A DNA stretch of 15,004 bases from Gammaproteobacteria bacterium. GTDB lineage: Bacteria; Pseudomonadota; Gammaproteobacteria; HK1. A model generated the notes under the pieces. The model worked only from the letters and a program-made list of their open reading frames with translations, was not told the origin of the DNA and did no database searches. Location: contig JABDQX010000180.1 of the NCBI GenBank assembly GCA_013042035.1, positions 1 to 15,004 of the forward strand, read 5' to 3'. The first letter of the stretch is position 1. Each line of letters starts with the position of its first letter. Positions 1 through 7,097 of this stretch are shown here, piece by piece. The position numbers and the translations under genes were made by a program.

Positions 1-519
1 GTTGGTAAAGAACCCCATCGCGACTCCCGGGACATCGCGAGCGGAACTAGGACCGAGAGCCGGCAATACGAGATAGCTGCCTTCGCTCGCGCCCCACACG
101 CCCAGCGTTTGACCAAAATCTTCCTCATGGCGTTCGAGACCCATGGAGGTGGCCGGGTCGAATATTCCCCCGAAGCCAATCGTGCTGTTTACGACAAAAC
201 GCCCTGTATCCTTGACCGCATATTCGATCTTGCCTTGCAAGATGTCGTTAATCACGACTCCAAGATAGGCCAGATTATCGAAAAAATTCGAAACGCTCGT
301 TCGAATCCTGCCAGGAACATACGCTACGTAGGCTTCCGCGATCGGCTCTACAAATGCCTGGTCCAGCACATCATTAATCCCATAAAAAACGCGATTCATC
401 CCTTGCAGGGGATCATTACTCCCCTCTTCCCGTATCTCCGTAGCACTGCATCCATTCGTTATCACGTACAGTAACAAAAACAGGGGCATCAGTAGGCCAA
501 ATCGAGTTTTACCATTCAT
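1..519 (-). CDS. mlaA: MlaA (VacJ) outer-membrane phospholipid-removal lipoprotein, C-terminus cut by window edge
   Basis: MlaA is the outer-membrane component of the Mla pathway, which removes misplaced phospholipids from the outer leaflet and passes them to periplasmic MlaC. The reading frame runs from ATG at 519 off the left edge (173 residues, of about 250 in the family). Residues 9-23 are a hydrophobic signal followed by Cys24, the likely lipidated residue; the lipobox (TNGC) is poor at -3. Family motifs follow in order: NDPLQGMNR (35-43), GRFVVNSTIGFGG (106-118), EDFGQTLGVWG (133-143) and LPALGPSSARD (152-162). A purine-rich AAAGAG lies about 10 bases before the ATG. No other mla gene is in view, which is common because mlaA is often separate from mlaFEDCB. 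The 171-bp gap to the upstream minus-strand gene suggests its own promoter. The family call rests on several uninterrupted motifs and is firm. Confidence 0.95.
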   Translation of the reverse strand, partial: MNGKTRFGLLMPLFLLLYVITNGCSATEIREEGSNDPLQGMNRVFYGINDVLDQAFVEPIAEAYVAYVPGRIRTSVSNFFDNLAYLGVVINDILQGKIEYAVKDTGRFVVNSTIGFGGIFDPATSMGLERHEEDFGQTLGVWGASEGSYLVLPALGPSSARDVPGVAMGFFTN

Positions 520-581
520 TAGATTATGCTCTTTCGAAGATTATGCGTGTTGCTGGTACGATTGTGCGCTGCAACATATTA

Positions 582-604
582 GTGACGTAGTCACATCTCG
601 CGAG
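582..604. promoter_or_regulatory. Two small palindromes upstream of mlaA
   Basis: In the 171-bp gap between the AAA+ gene and mlaA there is a perfect inverted repeat GTGAC-gta-GTCAC (582-594), directly followed by the palindrome CTCGCGAG (597-604). They lie 60-85 bp upstream of the mlaA start and could be an operator. Arms this short can arise by chance, so the call is weak. I see no clear terminator for the preceding gene in this gap. Confidence 0.2.
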
Positions 605-690
605 GTGAAATTCAGAAACTCCGCTTTCCCAACGCATGAGCCCGATCATAGTCAATCTTCGCTGCCCATGCCAGTGGAAATTTTCACGGA

Positions 691-1503
691 TCAAAAAACC
701 GATGCGCTCAATTCATTGACAGCGGTAAGCATTTCCTGATCGTCGGTGAGGGATTCGGCGATGGCCGCGCGGCATGCGCCCGCGGGAGGAATACCAACGG
801 CGATGAGTTTTCCCGCATGGACAAGTAATCGGGTACTGGCCCCTTCCTCCAAGCCATTGCCCTTGAGGTTTCGGGTCATACCCGCGAATTTCACGAGGCC
901 GGCAACCGTTGCATCGTCCAATCCCGATTCGCGCATGACGATCTTTTTTTCGAGTTCCGGGCTGGGATAGTCGAATTCGATGGCCACAAAGCGCTGCCGG
1001 GTACTTTGCTTGAGATCCTTCAGGACACTTTGATAGCCCGGATTGTAGGAAATAGCCAGGCCGAATTCAGACGTTGCCTCCAACAACTGCCCCAGTTTTT
1101 CCATGGGAAGCACTCGGCGATCGTCGGCCAACGGGTGTATGACCACTGTGGTGTCCTTTCGCGCCTCAACCACCTCATCCAGATAACAAATGCCGCCGTA
1201 ACGCACCGCAAGGGCCAAGGGTCCGTCGACCCATAGGGTTTCTCCACCCCGGATCAGGAAGCGACCCACCAGATCAGAGGCGGTCAAATCATCATGGCAG
1301 GATATCGTTATCAAGGGACGCTGCAACCGCCAGGCCATGTGTTCCATGAACCGGGTTTTACCGCATCCGGTAGGACCTTTTAACAGTAATGGCAACTGAT
1401 TTCGGTAAGCGGCCTCGAACAGCGCAATTTCATCGTGTACCGGTTCGTAGTACGGTTCCTCGCGAATGAGGTATTCCTCGGGCTTGTATATGCGAGCTTC
1501 CAT
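691..1503 (-). CDS. CbbQ/NirQ/NorQ-family MoxR-type AAA+ ATPase, without a visible CbbO/NorD partner
   Basis: Members of this family are ATP-driven chaperones that, with a VWA-domain partner (CbbO or NorD), activate metalloenzymes such as Rubisco or nitric oxide reductase. The 270-residue length is typical. Seen in the sequence: Walker A GPTGCGKT (43-50), Walker B ICYLDE (105-110), a sensor-1 Asn in SYNP (N154), the arginine-bearing STRQRF (167-172), and a C-terminal CbbQ_C-like region with RNLKGNGLEEGASTRLL. The start at 1503 has only a weak AAAGAA ribosome site. The gene lies 53 bp downstream of the MoeB-like gene and is probably the last gene of the long minus-strand unit. Neither Rubisco, NorCB nor a VWA protein is next to it: downstream comes mlaA. 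The family is certain; whether it serves Rubisco, Nor or another client cannot be told from this window. Confidence 0.9.
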   Translation of the reverse strand: MEARIYKPEEYLIREEPYYEPVHDEIALFEAAYRNQLPLLLKGPTGCGKTRFMEHMAWRLQRPLITISCHDDLTASDLVGRFLIRGGETLWVDGPLALAVRYGGICYLDEVVEARKDTTVVIHPLADDRRVLPMEKLGQLLEATSEFGLAISYNPGYQSVLKDLKQSTRQRFVAIEFDYPSPELEKKIVMRESGLDDATVAGLVKFAGMTRNLKGNGLEEGASTRLLVHAGKLIAVGIPPAGACRAAIAESLTDDQEMLTAVNELSASVF

Positions 1504-1520
1504 TTGGTTCTTTATTTAGA

Positions 1521-1552
1521 TCTTGCGCTTTGCAAATCTTGCGCTTTGCAAA
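1521..1552. repeat. Perfect 16-bp tandem duplication between the moeB-like and AAA+ genes
   Basis: The unit TCTTGCGCTTTGCAAA occurs twice in direct succession (1521-1536 and 1537-1552), identical in both copies. It fills most of the 53-bp gap between the stop of the E1 gene and the ATG of the AAA+ gene. Each unit contains TTGC/GCAA that could fold weakly. It looks like a recent duplication that changes the spacing of the junction. Confidence 0.85.
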
Positions 1553-1556
1553 AAAA

Positions 1557-2390
1557 TTATCCACATACCGGGCAACTGGGATCCCGGCGCAGTTTCATGG
1601 TCCGCAATTCCATGCCAAAGGCATCGAGGAAAATAACGCGTCCGATGAGTGCGTCTCCCGTACTGGTCAGAATCTTCAGTGTTTCCGTGGCCTGAATGCC
1701 GCCGATGATGCCAAGTAGCGGCGACAGCACGCCCACCTGGGCACAGGTCTCTCCTTCTTCAATCTCATCGCTGTACAGACAACGGTAACAGGGACTGTCC
1801 TCGCGACGGGCATCGAAGACCGTCACCTGACCTTCCATGCGAATCGCGGCCCCGGACACCAGAGGCGTTTTGGTCTGAACGCAGACACGGTTCAGCTCGA
1901 ATCGGCTCTCGAAATTGTCCGTGGCATCGACAATCACATCGGCCTGGGATACCTCGGAAAATAGCTCTTCTTCATCCAGCACCCGCGCCAACGGGGTGAT
2001 CCGAATGTCGGGATTAAGGGCGGCCAGATGATCCCGCGCCGATTCCACCTTGAGGCGAGCCAGATCATGGGTAGTGTGAATGATCTGACGCTGGAGATTG
2101 GAAAGCTCCACCCGATCGAAATCGGCCAAAACCAAATGACCAACCCCGGCAGCGGCGAGATAAATGGCGATGGGGGAACCGAGCCCACCAATCCCGATGA
2201 TCAGAACGCGGGAATCCGATAACCGGCCTTGCCCCTTGAGTCCGAACCGGGATAGGGCAATGTGGCGGCTGTAGCGGGTCGATTGGTTCTCACTCAATTG
2301 CCCTGGGGGGAATTGAGCGAAAGTGTTTTGTTCCGGCAAGGATTTTGATCCGGTCACAACCATCAATTTCCCTTTTTCCCCACCATGCAT
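1557..2390 (-). CDS. moeB: MoeB/ThiF/HesA-type E1-like adenylyltransferase
   Basis: Enzymes of this family adenylate the C-terminal Gly-Gly of a ubiquitin-fold sulfur carrier (MoaD for molybdopterin, ThiS for thiamine). The sequence shows the nucleotide-binding GIGGLGS (66-72), acidic residues LADFD (88-92), NLQRQ (98-102), K114, the VDATDN motif (154-159), a Cys at the E1-like position in ETCAQVG (C216), and two zinc-binding CxxC pairs (C201/C204 and C273/C276). About 35 residues precede the usual family start around RYSRHI (39-44), so the N-terminus is uncertain. ATG 2363, preceded by AAGGGA, is a good alternative. No moaD, moaE, thiS or prmC gene is adjacent. The gene is inserted between the exporter module and the AAA+ gene on the same strand, separated from its upstream neighbour by a 107-bp gap with a strong hairpin. 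MoeB is the best subfamily guess; ThiF or HesA cannot be excluded. Confidence 0.88.
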   Translation of the reverse strand: MHGGEKGKLMVVTGSKSLPEQNTFAQFPPGQLSENQSTRYSRHIALSRFGLKGQGRLSDSRVLIIGIGGLGSPIAIYLAAAGVGHLVLADFDRVELSNLQRQIIHTTHDLARLKVESARDHLAALNPDIRITPLARVLDEEELFSEVSQADVIVDATDNFESRFELNRVCVQTKTPLVSGAAIRMEGQVTVFDARREDSPCYRCLYSDEIEEGETCAQVGVLSPLLGIIGGIQATETLKILTSTGDALIGRVIFLDAFGMELRTMKLRRDPSCPVCG

Positions 2391-2446
2391 GCACTCTCTT
2401 CAATCAACCGACGAAGTCGGAACTTTCGTATCACGAAGCAAACGGG

Positions 2447-2501
2447 ATAATTTTCCTTGGCAATCCGCAAACGCAGTTTTCGGATTGCCAAGGAAAATTA
2501 T
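2447..2501. terminator. Perfect 21-bp inverted repeat spanning the stop codon of the DUF4340 gene
   Basis: Positions 2447-2467 and 2481-2501 are exact reverse complements, with a 13-base spacer. The right arm contains the TAA stop of the minus-strand DUF4340 gene (2498-2500), so in the transcript the stem begins at the stop codon. Arms run ATAATTTTCC...GGCAATCCG. A 21-bp stem would be very stable, but no clear U-run follows, so it could be a terminator, an mRNA-stabilising or processing stem, or a dispersed palindrome. It lies before the MoeB-like gene and may reduce read-through into it. Confidence 0.75.
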
Positions 2502-3730
2502 TTGACCAAATCACTCATCCTTTTGGTCAGCTTATCCATACGATACCCCGGCAGGATATAGATCCAGTCACGCCAGCGCTCGGCAAGCTCTGCGGCCTCT
2601 TTTTTTATAAAATCCGCATTTCTTCTTCCCTTCAGGTCAATCGTCCGTGTCACCATGTTTCCAGCTCCGGATCCCGTCCGGATTCCGATATCGCCGGCTT
2701 TTCCGACATCGGAGGCTGCTTTTATACCTATATTTCCAATGCTACCATGATCGGATAGCGTTGTGGGGGCCGCTTTTTTTTCTCCTTTCCGTGGTTTGGG
2801 TTCCCGGTCCCACTCAGGATCGAAATCGGCAGCAAGACGGGCCAGAATATTCTCTCCGGAACGCCAGGTTGTCATGGTGATGAGCATCCCATCGAAAGTC
2901 GTGATCAGAACTGTCGCGCCGGGCGCTTTGTCCGAGAGGGCCGCGTTCTGTTCTTTTTGCACATCCAGCAGCTCAATGTCGGCCATGCCGATGGCGATGC
3001 CATTGACGATATGGGTGGATCTTGGCTTTGCGGTTTCGGGCAATCCGACGATGTAGTAATCAAAGGCGTCACGGTCGTTCTTTCTGATGGTGACCGTTTC
3101 ACCATCCGCGTGCGTTATACGCACCGCCTGAATGTGCTCATGATCCAGTTGCAGGATATCCTTTTGCAACCAGTGTGTTACCTTATCACCATGGGGTAGA
3201 TTTCCCTCCACGAGCCACACGGTAGGATCATCCCGTGTCCGCACATACATTTCATGGCGGGAACGCCGGCTTTTTGCCACAGTGCGTTTACCCACGAAAA
3301 AATCGGCCAACAATTGGTCCTTGTCATCTCGTATGGCAATTTGCATTGCCACCTTATCCGCATCGTCTTTCTCGCCTGTTTCGGCAAGACCGAGCTGGCT
3401 GTACCGTTCGGGATTACGCGTCTTTTCTTCCAAGCGTTGGAGGTTGGCGCTCCCCAGTAAAAGCTCGTGTATTTTTGGTAGATCGGCAGGATAATCCGCC
3501 CGCTCCTGTATGCGCCATGAATTTTCTCCCTGGCGGCGTAACGTAAACGAAAACTCTCCCTTGCCGATCCGTAGCTCCGCTGCCTGATTCAATTGACTGC
3601 CAAGCGCCGGAAATAGAGGCGCCTTTTCGGCAATTCTTTCACCAGTGTCGCGTTGCAGTACGTAGAAGGCCGCCCAAACAACCGCTACGGTTGCCAGGGC
3701 GAGAATGAAAAGTGTTCTGATTTTACGCAT
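2498..3730 (-). CDS. DUF4340 membrane-anchored protein of a Gld-type ABC exporter module
   Basis: DUF4340 proteins are found next to GldG-type ABC transporter genes; their molecular role is not established. Residues 5-24 form one N-terminal membrane anchor, and the rest (to 410) is expected to be extracytoplasmic. The ending, with aromatic WRDWIYILPGYRMDKLTKRM, fits the family. The start codon overlaps the end of the upstream gldG-like gene by 8 bp, which supports translational coupling. An odd feature is the stretch of about residues 312-368: a Lys/Arg/Pro-rich segment followed by Gly/Ile/Ala/Asp-rich imperfect repeats (IGNIGIK and GDIGIR), which look like a low-complexity insertion into the domain. 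The stop codon lies inside a perfect 21-bp inverted repeat. The family call is good; function is unknown. Confidence 0.85.
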   Translation of the reverse strand: MRKIRTLFILALATVAVVWAAFYVLQRDTGERIAEKAPLFPALGSQLNQAAELRIGKGEFSFTLRRQGENSWRIQERADYPADLPKIHELLLGSANLQRLEEKTRNPERYSQLGLAETGEKDDADKVAMQIAIRDDKDQLLADFFVGKRTVAKSRRSRHEMYVRTRDDPTVWLVEGNLPHGDKVTHWLQKDILQLDHEHIQAVRITHADGETVTIRKNDRDAFDYYIVGLPETAKPRSTHIVNGIAIGMADIELLDVQKEQNAALSDKAPGATVLITTFDGMLITMTTWRSGENILARLAADFDPEWDREPKPRKGEKKAAPTTLSDHGSIGNIGIKAASDVGKAGDIGIRTGSGAGNMVTRTIDLKGRRNADFIKKEAAELAERWRDWIYILPGYRMDKLTKRMSDLVK

Positions 3731-5714
3731 GATTCGCTATTTTCTTCCGTCTGATCCGATACCCCGCGACAACGATGCCGCCTATCCCGATAAGAAACGG
3801 TATCAATCCGATATTGATGAACTTCAACTGGTTTTCCATGCGCTCTATATTCTTGCGAAGTTTATGCCGCACATCACGCAGCTCTTTGCGCACCCGAAGC
3901 TTCTCTTTTCGAAAACGCTCGATTTCCTGTTGCTGGGCCTCGCTAAGCACCAAAGTGCCATCCCCTTGTTTACCACGTTCGAGCTCCATTAGCTTGTGTT
4001 CTGTCTCACGGAGTTTGTCGAGCAGTTCCTTTTCTTTATTCCGAAAGCGGAATTCAGCCTGCTCGCGTATGGTATCCACGCGCGTGAACGGTCGCCGGAA
4101 ATGCCCCCGGTTGCGGATGCTGATGAGATCATTATTGCCGCTCAGATTTTCGATGGCATTGATCACAAAGGTTCCATTGGCGGCCGTCGGTTGCGCGATA
4201 CGCGTACCCAGAAAGCTTTGCACTTTCACCCAGAATCGGTCTCGCAGGATATCCGTATCGGCGACCACGACAACGTTGATATCATCCTTGGACGCCGACA
4301 AGTGTTCGTTGGAGGAGGCGATTTCTTTCTTACCATCCGTGGCACCGGCTCCATTCGCCTGATCGGTGGATGCGTCTTTTTCGCTATCCTTGCCATCTTC
4401 ACCCTCATCGTCTTCATTCGCTGCTGGCGCACCATTGGGAAAAGCGCTTTCTACCGGGCCGGTTACCCGGGCGGCAAGGATGTATTGTTCCCCTTCTCCC
4501 TGGTAGTTATGCAACAGATTTTCCGGATCGGTAAGAAATGCCACCCGAGCGGTATCGAACGCCATGGCATTGGTTGTGGTTTGGATAAGGGGGAGCAGTT
4601 GGGTTTCCTTGCCGGCAATTGCCCGGAATCTTCCCGGGCTTGCCAGAAGAACGCTGTCCAGGTTAGCGGTAATGATGTCATCCCTGTCCATCTCGGGCGC
4701 CGATAATCTAATCCAAATGGGGTAATCAGTCGTGGTGGAACGCGAATCTGTCTCGAAGCGAACCCGCTCCGCCAAACGGATGTCGCCGACGACCTTTGCG
4801 GAAGAAAACTCGATGCCCCAGGCCGCGAACAATGGATCGAGGTTTGAGCTGGCACTATCGAGGCCGGACATACCGGAGATCATGGCATTGCCTTCCGAAT
4901 CCGCCTCGGCGTATGGATCGACAAATACCAACGCATGTCCACCTTGTAATACAAATTGGTCGATGGCGTACAGAGTATTTTCGTCAAGCTCCTTCGGGTG
5001 CACCAACATCAACAGATCCACTTCCGCCGGTATGTCTTTAACGTCGGTCGCCAACGTGCGTATCTCAAAGTGCTGGCGGATCTCGTTGAGGACGGTCCAG
5101 GGAACCGGCTGCTGGCCCTGTTGAAGCGCGCGAAGATCCATTTTCCCCGTACCGTCCATGGCCAGGGAACTGATAAGACCGATGACTTTTTTATTGGGGT
5201 AGGCTACCTGGTGAATCAGGCTGGTAAGATCGTACTCAAGAAAGGCTTCCCGATCCGGGGAAAAGAAAGGAATCAACATCTCCGTGTCGGTAGGTCCACT
5301 GCCAACCAGCCCAAAATAGAATGAATCGCCCTCATCACTCAATGGTACTGCCGTAAGACCATAGCCAACCGCGCGATCCTCCTCTTCCGAGAAGGGTTCC
5401 GGCTCAATGATGCGCACACGCACCAATCCCCCGCCGATCCTGCGGTATTCTTCCAGCAGTTCCCGAACCCTGGTGGTATAGCTGCTGATCCCGGGGAGCC
5501 GGGTTGCCTGCTTTTGGGAAAGAAACAGGCGTAACGTCACCGGTTCTGCCAGTGTCGCCAGGATGTTTCGAGTCCCCTCTGACAGGGTGTAAAGTTGCCC
5601 TTGCGTGAGATCCAGGCGCACGGAGCGGAATGCTGCGGCACTGAAGATATTGACCGCGAACAACAGTATCACCGCCAACACAAGCCCACCACCGGCAAAC
5701 CATTTGATATTCAT
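3723..5714 (-). CDS. GldG-family ABC transporter auxiliary membrane protein
   Basis: This 663-residue protein matches the GldG-like auxiliary subunits that accompany ABC-2 exporters; the substrate is unknown. Residues 8-29 are an N-terminal membrane segment, followed by the characteristic RLDLTQGQLYTLSEGTRNIL (33-52). The middle (about 55-420) is the extracytoplasmic GldG-type region with VDLLMLVHP (232-240) and FVDPYAEAD (264-272). An acidic, low-complexity linker (about 430-465) precedes a short conserved region. Residues 547-631 are heptad-rich, Lys/Glu/Arg-rich sequence likely to be a coiled coil, and 633-651 is a second membrane segment ending in RIRRKK. The two membrane segments place the bulk in the periplasm. 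The ribosome site before ATG 5714 is weak. The gene overlaps the DUF4340 gene by 8 bp and is separated from gldF only by a DUF29 gene. Confidence 0.88.
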   Translation of the reverse strand: MNIKWFAGGGLVLAVILLFAVNIFSAAAFRSVRLDLTQGQLYTLSEGTRNILATLAEPVTLRLFLSQKQATRLPGISSYTTRVRELLEEYRRIGGGLVRVRIIEPEPFSEEEDRAVGYGLTAVPLSDEGDSFYFGLVGSGPTDTEMLIPFFSPDREAFLEYDLTSLIHQVAYPNKKVIGLISSLAMDGTGKMDLRALQQGQQPVPWTVLNEIRQHFEIRTLATDVKDIPAEVDLLMLVHPKELDENTLYAIDQFVLQGGHALVFVDPYAEADSEGNAMISGMSGLDSASSNLDPLFAAWGIEFSSAKVVGDIRLAERVRFETDSRSTTTDYPIWIRLSAPEMDRDDIITANLDSVLLASPGRFRAIAGKETQLLPLIQTTTNAMAFDTARVAFLTDPENLLHNYQGEGEQYILAARVTGPVESAFPNGAPAANEDDEGEDGKDSEKDASTDQANGAGATDGKKEIASSNEHLSASKDDINVVVVADTDILRDRFWVKVQSFLGTRIAQPTAANGTFVINAIENLSGNNDLISIRNRGHFRRPFTRVDTIREQAEFRFRNKEKELLDKLRETEHKLMELERGKQGDGTLVLSEAQQQEIERFRKEKLRVRKELRDVRHKLRKNIERMENQLKFINIGLIPFLIGIGGIVVAGYRIRRKKIANHA

Positions 5715-5757
5715 AGTGAGTTGGATTCTATATTTGTTACGTACTTTGCTGTTTCGA

Positions 5758-5810
5758 TTTGAGATAACGCGCGATACTTATTCTATTTGATGATACTTGC
5801 TCATCTCAAA
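5758..5810. repeat. Inverted repeat with internal direct repeats in the DUF29-gldG gap
   Basis: In the 119-bp gap upstream of the gldG-like gene, TTTGAGAT (5758-5765) is perfectly matched by ATCTCAAA (5803-5810) across a 37-base loop. Inside the loop the heptamer GATACTT occurs twice. It may be a folded leader, a weak terminator of the DUF29 gene or a protein-binding site. I see no strong promoter. Confidence 0.35.
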
Positions 5811-5833
5811 AGCGGATGTGAAAACGATCCTGC

Positions 5834-6253
5834 TTACTCCGGCCAAAATTCTTCAGCCATCACTTCATCGAAACCATAAGGGCAAATCTCCGGGAACGAC
5901 TCCAGGCCCGTTTCATTCTCCGCCCTAATCACGGCAAGCGCATAGGCATCCGCCAAGGATTGATGCAACCCGCTTTTGAGGCTCGGATTATCCAGGAGGT
6001 GCAGCTCCAGCTCTTTTCGCTGCTCCTTGATGGTGAGCTCCCAACTTCTCCCCCGAAAGGCTGGTTGATATTGCCATTTGAGCAGGTGGACCAGAAGGAT
6101 TTTTAGTCGGCTGACCAGTTCACGCCTTTCCCTTCTTCCCATGCTCTGTATTTCCTCGGCAATATTATCCATGTCGGCATCAACGAAATTCCCCGTACGC
6201 AATAGGAGCGCCTGTTGATTTGTCCAGGCATAAAAATCTGTTTCATAAAGCAT
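5834..6253 (-). CDS. DUF29 family protein
   Basis: The 139-residue protein has the DUF29 layout: a short N-terminal YETDFYAWTNQQALLLRTG (residues 3-21), an acidic helix with IAEEIQSMGRRERRELVSRL (31-50), the helix ILLVHLLKWQYQP (52-64), a Trp-containing SWELTIKEQR (70-79), and a C-terminal FPEICPYGFDEVMAEEFWP (120-138). DUF29 proteins are small, mostly helical and of unknown function; they are often found in multiple copies in cyanobacteria and some gammaproteobacteria. No signal peptide or membrane segment is visible, so it is probably cytoplasmic. No convincing ribosome site precedes ATG 6253. It sits between gldF and gldG of an otherwise standard exporter module, with about 110-120 bp of repeat-rich DNA on both sides, which suggests later insertion. 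Confidence 0.85.
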   Translation of the reverse strand: MLYETDFYAWTNQQALLLRTGNFVDADMDNIAEEIQSMGRRERRELVSRLKILLVHLLKWQYQPAFRGRSWELTIKEQRKELELHLLDNPSLKSGLHQSLADAYALAVIRAENETGLESFPEICPYGFDEVMAEEFWPE

Positions 6254-6261
6254 GGTGGGTT

Positions 6262-6300
6262 AAGATTTCTTCGGTCTCTTTCTTCGGTCGAAATGACGGA
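6262..6300. repeat. Probable dispersed intergenic repeat (CGTCATTTCGACCGAAG type)
   Basis: On the minus strand this stretch reads CGTCATTTCGACCGAAG, then AAAGAG, then ACCGAAGAAATCTT. On the plus strand, TTTCTTCGGTC occurs twice, 13 bp apart (6266-6276 and 6279-6289). From memory, sequences of this kind (GTCATTTCGACCGAAG...GAAATCT) occur as dispersed intergenic repeats in many unrelated bacterial genomes; I cannot confirm copy number here. It lies between gldF and the DUF29 gene, just upstream of the latter. Confidence 0.45.
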
Positions 6301-6343
6301 TCCGATGCACTTTGTATATCTTCAATTTCGCAAAGCGGGTCAT

Positions 6344-6366
6344 ATGATTTCGCATAACGAAATCAT
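6344..6366. terminator. Hairpin spanning the stop codon of the gldF-like gene
   Basis: ATGATTTCG (6344-6352) and CGAAATCAT (6358-6366) are perfect inverted copies around a 5-base loop. The right arm contains the TGA stop of the minus-strand permease (6363-6365). No U-run follows, so this is at best an atypical terminator; an RNA-stabilising or processing stem is equally possible. The arrangement repeats what is seen at the DUF4340 stop. Confidence 0.55.
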
Positions 6367-7097
6367 TCGGCCTTTTTAAATTCGATAATTACCACGTTGG
6401 CAAACAACCAGAATGCAATCAGCGAAGTAAAATAAACCATGTCGCGAAGGTCGATAACGCCCTTACTGATGGCATCGAAGTGGGAGAGGAAACTGAAGGA
6501 ACCGATTGCCTGAACCAGAATCTCGGGCGCCCAGCCGCTAAAAAAATCAAGAACCAGAGGAAAACCACTTAGCACAAAGGCAAGACCGACCACCGCGCTG
6601 ATAATGAAGGCAATTACCTGATTCCGCGTCAATGCGGATATACAAGAGCCAATCGCGAGAAATGCGCCCGCCATCAGTAAACTGCCAATATAGCCGGCCA
6701 AAATAACCCCATTATCCGGGTCACCAAGATAATTGACGGTACCCCACATGGGAAAGGTAAGCACCAGGGCGATACCGGTAAATGCCCAGGCGGCAAGAAA
6801 TTTACCGAGCACTGCCTGCCCCATGGTGATAGGTAACGTAAACAGCAGTTCGATGGTTGCCTCCCGGCGTTCCTCGGCCCACAACCGCATGGCCAGTGCG
6901 GGGATCAGGAATAAATACAGCCATGGGTGAAAGGCGAAAAACGCCGCCATGTCCGCTTGTCCCCGATTAAAAAAATCACCGAGATAGAAGGCGAATATTC
7001 CATTTAGGAAAACAAAAATCACGATAAATACATACGCGATGGGCGTTGTAAAATAACCCATGAATTCTCGTTTGAATATGCTCAGGATGTTGTTCAT
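6363..7097 (-). CDS. GldF-like ABC-2 type permease
   Basis: This is the membrane subunit of the exporter served by the neighbouring ATPase. The 244-residue protein is strongly hydrophobic with about six membrane segments (approximately 15-40, 55-72, 100-120, 133-155, 163-185 and 220-238). The conserved cytoplasmic motif RLWAEERREATIELLFTLP (71-89) is typical of GldF and related ABC-2 permeases. Start ATG 7097 is preceded by AAGAA. It follows the ATPase gene by 81 bp. In the known arrangement the next gene is gldG, but here a DUF29 gene intervenes. Substrate is unknown. Confidence 0.9.
   Translation of the reverse strand: MNNILSIFKREFMGYFTTPIAYVFIVIFVFLNGIFAFYLGDFFNRGQADMAAFFAFHPWLYLFLIPALAMRLWAEERREATIELLFTLPITMGQAVLGKFLAAWAFTGIALVLTFPMWGTVNYLGDPDNGVILAGYIGSLLMAGAFLAIGSCISALTRNQVIAFIISAVVGLAFVLSGFPLVLDFFSGWAPEILVQAIGSFSFLSHFDAISKGVIDLRDMVYFTSLIAFWLFANVVIIEFKKAE

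Noticed and set aside
109..474. Plus-strand frame of 121 codons at the left edge
   Set aside because: It is the antisense shadow of mlaA, which has clear family motifs on the minus strand.
1521..1552. Start of a CRISPR-like array
   Set aside because: Only two units, directly adjacent with no spacers, and too short.
3775..4706. Long plus-strand open frames opposite the gldG-like gene (195 and 236 codons)
   Set aside because: They are antisense to a well-supported coding region, have Ser/Arg/Phe-rich or mixed composition without recognisable domains, and no ribosome sites.
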